Part shown: in pieces, positions 27,633 to 36,785 of the stretch
Layout: each line of letters opens with the position of its first letter
Numbering within the stretch: the first letter of the stretch is position 1
Assembly: GCA_045119835.1 (NCBI GenBank)
Contig: JBGVED010000027.1
Location: 62,001-126,000 of the forward strand
Direction of reading: 5' to 3'
Source of the DNA: CALVUJ01 sp045119835
GTDB taxonomy: Bacteria > Bacillota_I > Bacilli_A > RFN20 > DUOF01
DNA: 64,000 bases
Program-made: the position numbers and the translations under genes
Notes under the pieces: model-generated
Seen by the model: the letters and a program-made list of their open reading frames with translations, nothing else
What the model was told of the DNA's origin: nothing
Database searches by the model: none

Positions 27633-30569
27633 ACCTATCTCATTAAATTTATCGATGATACTCATGGCAAAGTCAGTATTGCTCATGCCATTCATTTCAT
27701 CTTTGAACGCAGCCATCGTAGAAATCAAACTTTCAGTTGCACCTTCAACACCATCGATTTCATCACCAACAACCGCATATATATTTGCTACTTCTGCAAG
27801 TCCTTGAGCATCTTTAAATCCATAACCCAATCTTGCAAAATCAGCAGTAGAACTAACTAATCCGTCAATAGTAGTACCAATTGCTTTAGCTCTATCAGCC
27901 GCATTAGTTAAGAATCTTTCATAAGTCGCATCGGTTTCATCAGTAACCTTTTTAAGTTCTGTCATAGCAGAGTCAATTAACTTGACTTGCTCAAACATAG
28001 ACCTTAAACCTTGTTCCGCATACATGAATAATTCGGCAGCACCAAAGTATACCGAATACTCTTTAATCTTGCTCTTCATAGAGTCAAGGAAATTTAAACC
28101 CTTTAATCCCTTTAATTCGGCATCTCTATCAATATTATTAAATTGACGACGAACACCATTGACACCAGCTTGGTCAAGTTTATTCAAAGACGCTATAAGT
28201 CTATCTATTTCAGCCTTATACTCTTTTGTAGCTTTTGAGTTCTTCTTGAGCCAATTAAGCATATCTGCCTTCAAAGCAGTCTTACTATCAGCTAGTTTAG
28301 CAGCGTTATTAGCCGCTCTTTGCTCTCTTGTTTGTATCTTTAACTCATTATTAGCCTTTTCTATAGCAGCAGCAAATCTTTTTTGAGCTTGTATAAGAGA
28401 CTCGTCATCAGTTGCTTTTATCATTGCATCATAAGCATCGTCAACTTGCTTAATACTTGCTCGTAAATTATACAAAGAGCCATCAACATCAGTTAATTGA
28501 TTTAACTGAGTGTGTAATTGAGACACTTTATTTTCAAATTTGTCAGTCTCAATATCAATTCTAATTTTATTTGCTAAGTTATCATTATTAGATAACACTT
28601 CGGATTTAACCGCTTTTAATTCTGACTTTGCTACTCTTAATTGGTCATTAAATTTGTCCAGAGAAGATTTATCTCCGACACCTTCAATTGCCTTATCTAA
28701 TTGCTCAACGGTCTGAGCAACTTGATGAAAGCCTTTCGCATCAGCCTTAAATTCACGCAATCGATTCTTAGCAATCTCAAGTCCAGATGCAAAATCAGCG
28801 CCCTTGAAATCCATGCTGACATTTTCAGCATTTTTAAATTCAGACTTTAAACTCTTATATTCATTAATTAATCTCTTTACTTCGTTTCTTTCGTCATCAA
28901 AGGTAGCACTCGAAGCATTGCCCATTTTTTGAATAGCCGCAATAATTTCTTGATATTTAGATTGAAGAGAATCTAAATGAGCAGAGTCTTTAATCGGTCT
29001 ATTCGCATTTTGGTCAGTCGCTGCTCGATTCAACTGATTTATTTGATTCGTTAAATCAGCAACGGTATTTTTTTGTTGCTTAACAAATTTATCTGCTTCT
29101 GTAAGAGATTGGGTTATTTTTCTACCAACTAATGAAATCTCATCAGTCTCATTGTCGAGATGTCTTATCTCGGTAATAGCTCTACCAATGCTGTCTACAC
29201 CTTTAACAGTTATATTAAAACCATCGTTCTGCAACCTTACAGATGTGCTCGTTGCGGTGAATCCCAACTCTTCCATATCTTTAATAACAGCATCAATAGA
29301 AGACCTATTGACACTCATTGTTTCCAGTGTTGTTTTTAAGTTTTCAATAACACCAGAAGTCTCACGATAAGCTTGTTGTTTTCTTTCTTCACCTTGAATA
29401 ACAGTATTAGTAGCAGAAGTAGATGTTTGAGCTAATTCTTTTTGTCCTTGAGATATTTTGTCTACACCAACATCTGACATACCAGTGTTAACACCGCTAC
29501 CAACATTGCCAAGAACATCTTGAACTAATTTAGCATTGGTCATTAACTTCTCTAATGTGTCGGATAATCTATCAAAACTTTGAGTTAATCCATCAACGGA
29601 AACACCTTTAGACAGACTTTCAACCGCTTCTCTAATCGCTGTTAAATCTTTAACAATAGGTTCGAGAGAAACAGAGAGACCTTCAACATTTAAATTGTTT
29701 CCGCCACCAAAAATCTGTTTTAACTTATCGTAGCTATCTTCCATTTCTTTTGCACCAGTTTGAATATCTTGTGCATCTTTGATTAATTCATCTGCCGATT
29801 TAGAGAAACCAGACGTAACAGAACTTAAATCTACACCTTTCAAACTTGCCGCTTGCTTAAACATATCTATATACGCTTTATAAGCTTGCATTTGAGAAGA
29901 TAAACTACCACTACCCATTCTTGAAGCAACGCTGTCCTTACCGAATAAGAAATTCTCAAAGAAGTCTCCGTTATTCAGTTTGGTACCAGACACCATCTTT
30001 TGTAATGTTTCAAATTTATTGAAAGATGTTTTATATGTATCGTTATAGTACTTAACAAGGTCATTTACTTGTTGTTGTAATTGAGGAAGAGTTTCACTTC
30101 TAACCTTGTTTCCATAAACACCTTGTCTTGCTACTGAATTAGAACCACCAAGATTTATACCAAAATTAAGATTAAAATCTTTACCGCTAAGAGACTTTAA
30201 ATCAGCCAATAATCCATCAAATTTATTAGAAGCTTTATCTAATGCGATACTAATAGAGTTGATAGAGCCAACAAGCGACTGCATACCAGAACCATTATCA
30301 AGAGAGCCTATTGCCATTTTAATTTCTCTTATTGTAGAAGTTACATCATTAAGAGAAGATTCTAATTTACTTGTATCAAGTGTTAATGCATTTTTAGTAC
30401 CTTTTGACAGGTTATTCAATGCTTTTTTAATAGTGTTAGTTAATTCTTTAGTCTCAGCATCTATTTTTAATTCAATAGGTTTAATGTTGTTACTAGCAGC
30501 ATTAACTTGGTTTTGTATATCACTTGTATCAAGTTTTACACCCAGCGAAATCTTATATTCTTCAGCCAT
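27633..30569 (-). CDS. Tape measure protein, exon 1 (N-terminal 979 residues)
   Basis: The N-terminal exon of the tape measure protein. It begins MAEEYKISLGVKLDTSD and is mostly coiled coil. It contains the conserved block QVKLIDSAMTELKKVTDETDATYERF...TTIDGLVSSTADFARLGYG and ends FAMSIIDKFNEIG at the 5' splice site. Unspliced RNA would add KLIA and stop. Joined to exon 2 the product is about 3476 residues, one of the larger tape measures. By the usual rule of about 0.15 nm per residue this implies a tail near 500 nm. Start ATG 30569 is preferred to GTG 30578, which touches the AAAGGA ribosome site. Confidence 0.88.
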
Positions 30570-30591
30570 ATATTTCACATCCTTTCATACA

Positions 30592-30743
30592 GGTGCATCT
30601 TGAAACGCACCATAAAGGTGCTATCTTATTTAAATTATTTCGCTTTATTTTTGTATTTTGTTTTGTTATATTTCGTTTTGTTTAAAATGTAGAATAAGAG
30701 AGAGGTATAACCGAATAAAAGTCCGATTTTAAGCCGCTCTCCC
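30592..30743 (-). promoter_or_regulatory. Alternating hairpins between recombinase and tape measure
   Basis: On the minus strand a 7-bp stem GGGAGAG/CTCTCTC (30698-30743) follows the recombinase gene and is terminator-like. Closer to the tape measure start are three elements: GCACC (30617-30621), GGTGC (30607-30611) and GCACC (30592-30596). The middle one can pair with either neighbour, giving mutually exclusive hairpins just before the ribosome site. A switch role is inferred only from the pairing. Confidence 0.5.
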
Positions 30744-30780
30744 TAAACTCTATATTTTATATTATTTATAAATTTATTTA

Positions 30781-31821
30781 TTATAGATTATTTTCTTGTT
30801 CCAAATAATCTTTCAACTTTGCAAGACACTTTGGAGTAGTATCGGCAATACTATTATCATTATATATTGCAATCATTGAGTGTCCAGTACCTTCAGACCA
30901 ACCAGTAAGATATACAATCAAGTCATCATCAATTTCCAATCTTTTCAAAAGTGAAATTTGATAATGTCTATACATGTGCGGATACGATGGTTGTTCAACA
31001 ATGTCACCCCAAGTACCAATCCAATCTCTTAATCTATCTGCATTTGCAGGGTTACCATCTTTCGTTATAAATATATAATCATGGTCTTGACCAGTTTCTT
31101 TCATAATCTGTTCTCTTATTGGCAACCATTTTTTATAATAGGGTAAAAACATATCTTTTAAAATAAACTTTTCAAGCATTTTACCAGTAGTGCCTCTACC
31201 CTTAGTCTTTATTTTTTCTGTGGTTTTTAAAAATAAACCATCAAACACAGTATTATCTTCATCAATAAGGTCTATGGTAAATCTTGCAAGCTCTGAGACT
31301 CTTGCCCCACAAGAAATTGCCAAAGATAAAAGACATTGTTCTTGAATTTTGCCGTCTTTTTCAAGAGTAGTAAATATTTTGTCTATATCTTCTTTTTGTA
31401 GAACAGTCTTTTCTCTAACAGCCTCTTTTGCTGGTTTTTCTATTTTTTTCACAATGTTACGAAAATCTTCATAGCCCTCAACATCATCCATATATGTTTC
31501 AATCCAGTCGGAGAAACTTGACAAACACGAATGCATTTGCGAAAATCTCGCTGGCGACCATTTAAGTTCAGTTAAAGCATAATCAAAGAAATCCAAGAAA
31601 TTTAATTTGCGAATGTCTTTAAATGCTTTATTGTCAAGATTTTCAACGCACCAACAGAAAAACATATTTAAATTGCTTCTATATACAGTCACCGATTTAG
31701 GAGAACGTTTAGTGGCAAAGTTTTTCAAAAATCGTTCCATCAACTTGATATTCTCTTTATTGATTTGTGAAATTAATTCATCCGAAGTTATAACTTTTCT
31801 AAATGTTTTTCTTCCAGCCAT
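30781..31821 (-). CDS. Tyrosine recombinase inside the tail operon
   Basis: A 346-residue tyrosine recombinase/XerC-like integrase. It has an N-terminal SAM-like core-binding domain (KNFATKRSPKSVTVYRSNLNMF...). The C-terminal catalytic domain shows R in SCGARVSELARF, a candidate K in the KTTEKIKTKGRGTTGK hairpin, HMYRHY (HxxR), a histidine in GWSEGTGHSM and the nucleophile tyrosine in AIYND. All expected catalytic residues are present, so it looks active. Its place between tail assembly genes and the tape measure, in the same direction, is unusual for a lysogeny integrase. ATG 31821 is chosen because ATG 31830 touches the AGGAG site. Confidence 0.82.
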   Translation of the reverse strand: MAGRKTFRKVITSDELISQINKENIKLMERFLKNFATKRSPKSVTVYRSNLNMFFCWCVENLDNKAFKDIRKLNFLDFFDYALTELKWSPARFSQMHSCLSSFSDWIETYMDDVEGYEDFRNIVKKIEKPAKEAVREKTVLQKEDIDKIFTTLEKDGKIQEQCLLSLAISCGARVSELARFTIDLIDEDNTVFDGLFLKTTEKIKTKGRGTTGKMLEKFILKDMFLPYYKKWLPIREQIMKETGQDHDYIFITKDGNPANADRLRDWIGTWGDIVEQPSYPHMYRHYQISLLKRLEIDDDLIVYLTGWSEGTGHSMIAIYNDNSIADTTPKCLAKLKDYLEQENNL

Positions 31822-31875
31822 ACAAATCATCTCCTTTCTAAATTTTTTATAACTTTGTTGATTTTAATTTGTTAT

Positions 31876-32319
31876 TTATCCCCTTTTAACAGGTATTCCT
31901 TCAACTTTTAACATATCTACTAATATATTAATTGCTTTTGCGTCAAGTTCAGCCAAAGCACCATACCAAACTGATTCGCCTTTAAAATCAGCAACAGCTA
32001 AATCCATAGCACCATGTCTACCCCAATCGGCGACTTGCATCACTTGTTCACCAGAAGGATTAGAACCAGAGTCATATATATAATTAAGGTCAAAATAAAT
32101 TTCTACCTTATAACCTTTTCCATCAGAAACAATTTGTGATTTGACTAATGATTTAAGAAATTGATAAGTTCTCTCATACACCTCTGGGTCATATTCAGTG
32201 TAAAATTGATAAAGAAACTTTTTAATTATTCCATATACTTCATCTTGTGCCTTCATCAATGCTTGGCGACTTTGTTTCATAATAAAGCGTTCTAACTCTT
32301 TTTGATTCTTAAAGACCAT
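31876..32319 (-). CDS. Tail completion/gp10-like candidate
   Basis: A 147-residue protein (MVFKNQKELERFIMKQSRQALMKAQDEVYGIIKKFLYQFYTEYDPEVYERTYQFLKS...). The helix-rich start followed by YxRTYQFL and a later DWGRHGAMDLAV segment resembles HK97 gp10-like and minor tail components of Bacillota phages. It begins two bases after the stop of the 225-residue gene, so translation is coupled. It is probably a tail assembly or completion protein. Confidence 0.5.
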   Translation of the reverse strand: MVFKNQKELERFIMKQSRQALMKAQDEVYGIIKKFLYQFYTEYDPEVYERTYQFLKSLVKSQIVSDGKGYKVEIYFDLNYIYDSGSNPSGEQVMQVADWGRHGAMDLAVADFKGESVWYGALAELDAKAINILVDMLKVEGIPVKRG

Positions 32320-32321
32320 AA

Positions 32322-32999
32322 TTAGCTCACAACTTCAGTTTTTTCAGCCTTATTTTCTTCTATAACGGCTCTAACAGCTTCGTCTAAACTCTCACTAATC
32401 TTAACCTCGTTCTTTTTACTCTTTTTACCCTTCTTGTTCTTAGCAATCTCTTCAAGATTCTTTTTATGAGTATCGCTATTAATATAAGCATTTACAATAC
32501 TATCAGCATTCAATTCACCAGTCATACCAGCAAACTTCTGCACCATTTCCATTGCACCACTCATATCAAATTCCTTTACTTTCTTGTCAAGGGTATTCAC
32601 CAAACTCGCAAGAGCGTCGTTAAGTGGGGAAGGATGAATACCTGTGCGATATTCAATTGACTTATCTACCGCCTTATTAAGTTCGTCAAGAAGACCAACT
32701 TCCATATTTGCCTTTACAATATCTACAACATTAGTTTCTTCTAAGAATTGTTCAATAAAATTAATAGGGTTATCATCTATTTGATGAATAAAGGAAGTGT
32801 CGATGTCAGTTAAAATAGAGACAAGACCAAAATCAAAAATAATATCACGAACTATAGAATCATAACGGTTGTCATCTATAATTGAATTTACAACATAATT
32901 TACAAACATCATCTTTCTATAAGCAGAAAGATTTGTTGCAAAGTTAAAATTATGGTTTTCTTCATTGTAAAAGTAAGTTCCTGTTTTAATGTTTTTCAT
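32322..32999 (-). CDS. Putative tail assembly protein
   Basis: A 225-residue protein (MKNIKTGTYFYNEENHNFNFATNLSAYRKMMFVNYVV...) of a family I recall in large Clostridia phages, between the tail tube and tape measure genes where tail assembly chaperones are encoded. It is helix-rich with a lysine-rich C-terminal segment (KKGKKSKKNE). No slippery heptamer joining it to the next gene was seen. A four-codon mini-frame (ATG GTG AAA ATA TGA) overlaps its ATG, which may couple translation. Confidence 0.55.
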   Translation of the reverse strand: MKNIKTGTYFYNEENHNFNFATNLSAYRKMMFVNYVVNSIIDDNRYDSIVRDIIFDFGLVSILTDIDTSFIHQIDDNPINFIEQFLEETNVVDIVKANMEVGLLDELNKAVDKSIEYRTGIHPSPLNDALASLVNTLDKKVKEFDMSGAMEMVQKFAGMTGELNADSIVNAYINSDTHKKNLEEIAKNKKGKKSKKNEVKISESLDEAVRAVIEENKAEKTEVVS

Positions 33000-33078
33000 A
33001 TTTTCACCATTTTATACCTTTCATTTTTCACATATTTTCACATAAGATTTTTGTTTTTTTTATTTATATATTTAAATA

Positions 33079-33624
33079 TTATAAGGGGTAAATCTTAGAC
33101 TGAGTTTCTAAAAACTCATCTAAATTCCATTTGTAATTCTTTCTTAATTTCTCTCCATTAATTTTAACACCACCATTAAGGGAAATATCTAAAATATTGA
33201 GAGATTTTTTATTTGTATTTAATCTAAATCTATTAAAGTCTTTTATATTCATAAAATATAAAAGTTGCTCTCCGTTGTCTAATCTGAAGTTAAACATAAA
33301 CCCTGCGACACAGTTATCGTATTCAGAAGTCTCGGTCAGTCCAGTGATTTGATGCCATTGTATGTTAGCAGACTTTTTCTCTTTTTCATCTTCTTTGCAA
33401 GTATGATATGTAAGATACTTTTGAGAGGTCGTCTTTAACTCTAATGAATATGATATTCTATTAAGGCTATCATAACACTCGTAATCATATGGATTCTTGT
33501 TGGAGAAACGAGTATCGCTTCTTTGAGTGAATGATTGGGGCGGGTCTGGAATGCGAACTATCTTTAGATAAGAAGGGGAGCTAGATTTGAAAATAGATTC
33601 AAATTTTTTACCTTCATTAACCAT
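33079..33624 (-). CDS. recU: RecU-like Holliday junction resolvase
   Basis: A 181-residue PD-(D/E)xK nuclease of the RecU family. Signature blocks are NEGKKFESIFKSSSP, RIPDPPQSF, FSNKNPYDYECY (catalytic D47), LELKTTSQK (E62 and K64), NIQWHQITGL, GFMFNFR and a closing helix YKWNLDEFLE. RecU cuts four-way DNA junctions; in a phage it would resolve branched DNA before packaging. It lies within the tail operon rather than a replication block. The ribosome site GAGGCGAT is well spaced. The resolvase call is strong by motif; the biological role in this phage is inferred. Confidence 0.82.
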   Translation of the reverse strand: MVNEGKKFESIFKSSSPSYLKIVRIPDPPQSFTQRSDTRFSNKNPYDYECYDSLNRISYSLELKTTSQKYLTYHTCKEDEKEKKSANIQWHQITGLTETSEYDNCVAGFMFNFRLDNGEQLLYFMNIKDFNRFRLNTNKKSLNILDISLNGGVKINGEKLRKNYKWNLDEFLETQSKIYPL

Positions 33625-33668
33625 TATATCGCCTCATTTGTTGATAAATTTTATTCTATATTGATTTA

Positions 33669-33899
33669 TTAATCAATCATTTTTTCTTCTGTTTTATTAG
33701 AGCGTTCGCTCCATTCACGAATATATTTTTCGTGCATCCATTTCGGAAAACACATCACAACTTTTCCATTGTTTTCAAATACATCTAAAAGTTCACAATC
33801 AATTTTGCTTAACATAAACGCAGACTGAATCATGTTGCGATAATAAACTGCTTCTTCCGCTTCATAAACTTTGCCTGTAGTAGACGAGAATACTTTCAT
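33669..33899 (-). CDS. Small unknown protein
   Basis: A 76-residue protein beginning MKVFSSTTGKVYEAEEAVYYRNMIQSAFML. It looks like a compact alpha/beta fold with a basic, aromatic C-terminal segment (FPKWMHEKYIREWSERS). No family was recognised. It is preceded by a leader nearly identical to the one before the 32322-32999 gene (GAAAGGTATAAAATGG). It is first after a strong terminator. Confidence 0.5.
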   Translation of the reverse strand: MKVFSSTTGKVYEAEEAVYYRNMIQSAFMLSKIDCELLDVFENNGKVVMCFPKWMHEKYIREWSERSNKTEEKMID

Positions 33900-33958
33900 T
33901 TCTTTTCACCATTTTATACCTTTCTTCAAATATTTCTTACATTAAAAATCTAAATCGT

Positions 33959-34021
33959 AAAAAAAAGGATATATTGCATAATTAATGTGTGTGACAATTA
34001 CGATAATACAATACATCCTTT
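33959..34021 (-). terminator. Strong intrinsic terminator downstream of the zinc-binding gene
   Basis: AAAGGATGTATTG pairs with CAATATATCCTTT (13 bp, one wobble) around a ~32-base loop and is followed on the minus strand by a run of eight T. It should end or trim transcripts that cover the capsid-to-tail-tube genes. Confidence 0.8.
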
Positions 34022-34073
34022 CATTTACCATTTAACTCAATTCACACACATAACATAACAGAAACAGATTAGA

Positions 34074-34496
34074 TTATTCTGTTTCTACCTTATAATTTCT
34101 CTTATGAGATGCAGTTGATTTTACAACGTCTTCGACAATCTCGTTTGCTTCAACCTTAATCTCAGCAACATCCGAAACATCTTCAACAACTGCATTTTCT
34201 ATTTTTTCAGCAGTTTTAACAACTACTTTTTCTTCTTTAAGAATATCTTTAACAATTTTCTTAATATGTGGTCTAAAAGAATTAACATCTTTTAAATCAA
34301 CATTTTGAAGTTTTTCTTTAGCTTCATCTTTGGTATATACGCCAGTTGAAAAACCTCTGACCACTTGAAATACTTTAAAACACTCTTGAGTGTCTGTATA
34401 TGTCTTCCAAGGATGCAACTTCATAGCATCTGAACAAGATAAGCATAGATGATATGCCTTACCGCAGATACTACATACAGCATTATTTTCTGCCAT
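34074..34496 (-). CDS. Small zinc-binding protein next to the tail tube gene
   Basis: A 140-residue protein. Residues ~8-25 hold a CSICGKAYHLCLSC four-cysteine motif likely to bind zinc. A helix follows (MKLHPWKTYTDTQECFKVFQVVRGFSTG), then a segment reading YTKDEAKEKLQNVDLKDV...HIKKIVKDIL, then an acidic, valine-rich tail. Similar proteins sit beside tail tube genes in Clostridia phages; they may regulate or chaperone tail assembly. The track start at 34547 lacks a ribosome site; GGAGG lies before ATG 34496. Confidence 0.6.
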   Translation of the reverse strand: MAENNAVCSICGKAYHLCLSCSDAMKLHPWKTYTDTQECFKVFQVVRGFSTGVYTKDEAKEKLQNVDLKDVNSFRPHIKKIVKDILKEEKVVVKTAEKIENAVVEDVSDVAEIKVEANEIVEDVVKSTASHKRNYKVETE

Positions 34497-34514
34497 TTGT
34501 GTATACCTCCATAC

Positions 34515-34545
34515 AAATAATAGAGTAGGGGACAAGCCCCTACTC
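34515..34545 (-). terminator. Terminator after major tail protein
   Basis: A perfect 9-bp stem GAGTAGGGG/CCCCTACTC (34523-34531 and 34537-34545) with a five-base loop, followed on the minus strand by TATTATTTG. It probably sets the high level of tail tube mRNA apart from downstream genes. Confidence 0.75.
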
Positions 34546-34582
34546 ATATATCTTTAATTATTATAGCAACCCAAAGTCAGTA

Positions 34583-35362
34583 TTATTTACTTAATACAAT
34601 TTCGAATAATTCTTCTTCGTCAGAACAGAAGTCTTTCATCATTGTATATTCGAATGGGTGTTTACCAGTAGGTGTAAGAGAAAGGTCAACACTTTCTGGG
34701 TTCAATTTTGCTTTTGGACAAATGATGCTACCCAAAATTGTTTTATCTGTGCATTTATCTCTGAATAATGCAAGAATTACTAATTTACCAGCAGTTGGAT
34801 ATTCATTAGCTTTATTTACAATACGAACAGCTTCTTCAGATTCGTATGCATATTCAACATACACTTTACCTTCTTTTACAGCAGTAGGAACAGTAATTGT
34901 ACCATCAGTAGCTACAAGAGCTTCTTTTTCAGTAGCAGCAGCACCTACAGCGTAAGATTCACCAATTTCACCATTTTCAATAATATAAATATACTTAATA
35001 CTATTTTCAACAGGTGTGCGAGAAAGTTTTACTTTACCATCTGCGATTGTTAAAGTTTCAGCATAATAGTTGATAATTTTATTATCTGCAGAAGCAACTT
35101 CTTTCTTTGCACCAAATTGAGAAGCAGCAAGGTCAAGAGAGAATAGAGAGTTGCTACCACCAAAAGTAGCCTTTTTAGCTCTATAAATATCTGTGATAGT
35201 ATTACCTTGAGCATCAACAACTTCTTCTTTTTCTGCTGTAGTATTTAAAGCAGGGTCTTCAATAGAAGTAAGTCTATTTAATAATCTACCATCTTCTAAA
35301 TCATAAAGACTAGCTTGTTTAATTTTTTCAAGCACAACTTCATTTTTATTAAATGTAGCCAT
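34583..35362 (-). CDS. Major tail (tube) protein
   Basis: A 259-residue protein, MATFNKNEVVLEKIKQASLYDLEDGRLLNRLTSIEDPALNT. The size, the place before the tape measure set and the flanking terminator fit a siphophage tail tube protein. The middle section (~residues 105-190) has an alternating beta pattern that may be an inserted Ig-like domain. An in-frame TTG at 35377 overlaps the GGAGG site, so ATG 35362 is used. Confidence 0.75.
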   Translation of the reverse strand: MATFNKNEVVLEKIKQASLYDLEDGRLLNRLTSIEDPALNTTAEKEEVVDAQGNTITDIYRAKKATFGGSNSLFSLDLAASQFGAKKEVASADNKIINYYAETLTIADGKVKLSRTPVENSIKYIYIIENGEIGESYAVGAAATEKEALVATDGTITVPTAVKEGKVYVEYAYESEEAVRIVNKANEYPTAGKLVILALFRDKCTDKTILGSIICPKAKLNPESVDLSLTPTGKHPFEYTMMKDFCSDEEELFEIVLSK

Positions 35363-35400
35363 ATTTAATTCCTCCAATTATAATTATTTTTATTTAATTT

Positions 35401-36228
35401 TTATATTGTGCCCATCCAGTCTAAACGGTCTTTGTTGACTCCTTTTAGACTAGCAAAGCCACTGTATGCTCCTTGTAATAACAAGGTAGCATCTTGAATT
35501 TTATTTATTCGTTTTATAGCGTCAAAGAACATAAATATCTTTGTATTCCAAATATTATCGTTGCCCATTTGTCCAGTTTTAGCAATTAAAGCAGAAATAA
35601 GAGGTTGTAACACACTCTTATATTCTTTATTGGCAGCAGCCATTGCCTCTTCACGAGCATCGTCAATTAAAAACATTTTCGTTATATCATTCGCTGGCAT
35701 TTGATTGTTTCGCTTAAAACCATGAATTTTTCTAACGGCATCAACAATTTTAGTATATACAAATCTATCAATAGTAATATCATGTTCTCTATCGTATAAA
35801 ATAGTTTCTGGACATTTATCCGACTGATATTCTTCAAAATCAGCCAAATCAATACCTTTTAAAACCAGAGAGAGGGGGTTAATTAACATGTCTGCTAATT
35901 CCTCTTCTGATATATTTTTTAATTGTTCTGCATATTTTTCCCGATTTTCAGTCAATTCTTTATGAATATATTTTTTACTACTTAAACTTCTCCAAATCAT
36001 TTTCTTGAATAACTCAAAGTCGTCTATAGTAGTATAATCAATTCCATAATAATCCCATAATTGCCATTTGAAATCTGCGCCTACACCAGTCAAACAATGA
36101 ACTGTTTGAAAATACCTCTTTTCACCAAACTCAATAATTTGGTCAAGCGTAGGTTGTATAACAACAATTTTATCTGTTATCGGTATGTCAGAACCTCTAT
36201 AAATTTTTAACTCATCTATTTCAAACAT
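35401..36228 (-). CDS. Conserved neck/tail-region protein
   Basis: A 275-residue protein (MFEIDELKIYRGSDIPITDKIVVIQPTLDQIIEFGEKRYF...). Family blocks I recall from Bacillota phages are the DIPI-DKI-V-QPTLDQIIEFGE start, TILYDREHDITIDRFVY, VRKIHGFKRN and the closing LDWMGTI. It regularly lies just upstream of the tail tube gene. It may be a tail assembly chaperone. The frame also opens at GTG 36234; ATG 36228 has better spacing from GAGGT. Confidence 0.6.
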   Translation of the reverse strand: MFEIDELKIYRGSDIPITDKIVVIQPTLDQIIEFGEKRYFQTVHCLTGVGADFKWQLWDYYGIDYTTIDDFELFKKMIWRSLSSKKYIHKELTENREKYAEQLKNISEEELADMLINPLSLVLKGIDLADFEEYQSDKCPETILYDREHDITIDRFVYTKIVDAVRKIHGFKRNNQMPANDITKMFLIDDAREEAMAAANKEYKSVLQPLISALIAKTGQMGNDNIWNTKIFMFFDAIKRINKIQDATLLLQGAYSGFASLKGVNKDRLDWMGTI

Positions 36229-36275
36229 TTTCACATAACCTCATCTATTTCTACAAAAATTATAAAATTATTCAA

Positions 36276-36785
36276 TTATTCGTCTTCATCGCATAAAGAC
36301 CAATTCAAATCTATACATTGGAATATCATCTTTCTATACAAATAGTCTTGCTGAAAAGCGCCTTCAATATTACTCAACAACACTGTTTCACCAATACCAA
36401 TACCAGTCTTGCCATTTATCTTATTATCAATTAACTCTGATAAATAGTCATTTCTGTTTTGAGCAACTTTTGGCACATTATCAACAACCATATGTTTTTC
36501 ATGTGATATAATCCAAATTTCGATAGTAGGTCTTACACGATTAACCGCAGATTTATAATCATTAGAATAATCGTGAGGTATATGAACCTGTATTGTTATA
36601 AATGTTCCAACTATATTCAGAGTGTGGGGGTTCTGATTATAACTGAAAATGTGTGTATTAATAAGTTTTTCAGATTCATTAGGTTTTACTGTACTACTAT
36701 TTATAGCAGCTACAATGTCGACATCTTTGATAAATTCTTTAACAATTTTATTTTTTGCTTTTTTAATAATCGAACTATTTGCCAT
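36276..36785 (-). CDS. Tail terminator/neck protein candidate
   Basis: A 169-residue protein (MANSSIIKKAKNKIVKEFIKDVDIVAAINSS...). Beta strands around VGTFITIQVHIPHDY and RVRPTIEIWIISHEKHM suggest a small alpha/beta connector fold as in tail terminator proteins. Its ATG overlaps the stop of the preceding gene (TAATG), so the two are co-translated. Placement after the head-closure candidates supports a neck role. Confidence 0.5.
   Translation of the reverse strand: MANSSIIKKAKNKIVKEFIKDVDIVAAINSSTVKPNESEKLINTHIFSYNQNPHTLNIVGTFITIQVHIPHDYSNDYKSAVNRVRPTIEIWIISHEKHMVVDNVPKVAQNRNDYLSELIDNKINGKTGIGIGETVLLSNIEGAFQQDYLYRKMIFQCIDLNWSLCDEDE

Noticed and set aside
18894..30578. Two separate tape measure genes with an unrelated gene between
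   Set aside because: The downstream part has no ribosome site and starts mid-domain; the upstream part ends mid-domain; intron pairings and splice bases explain the gap.
33930..34044. Small minus-strand frame of 29 codons in the gap at 34 kb
   Set aside because: It lies inside the terminator stem-loop and has no proper ribosome site.
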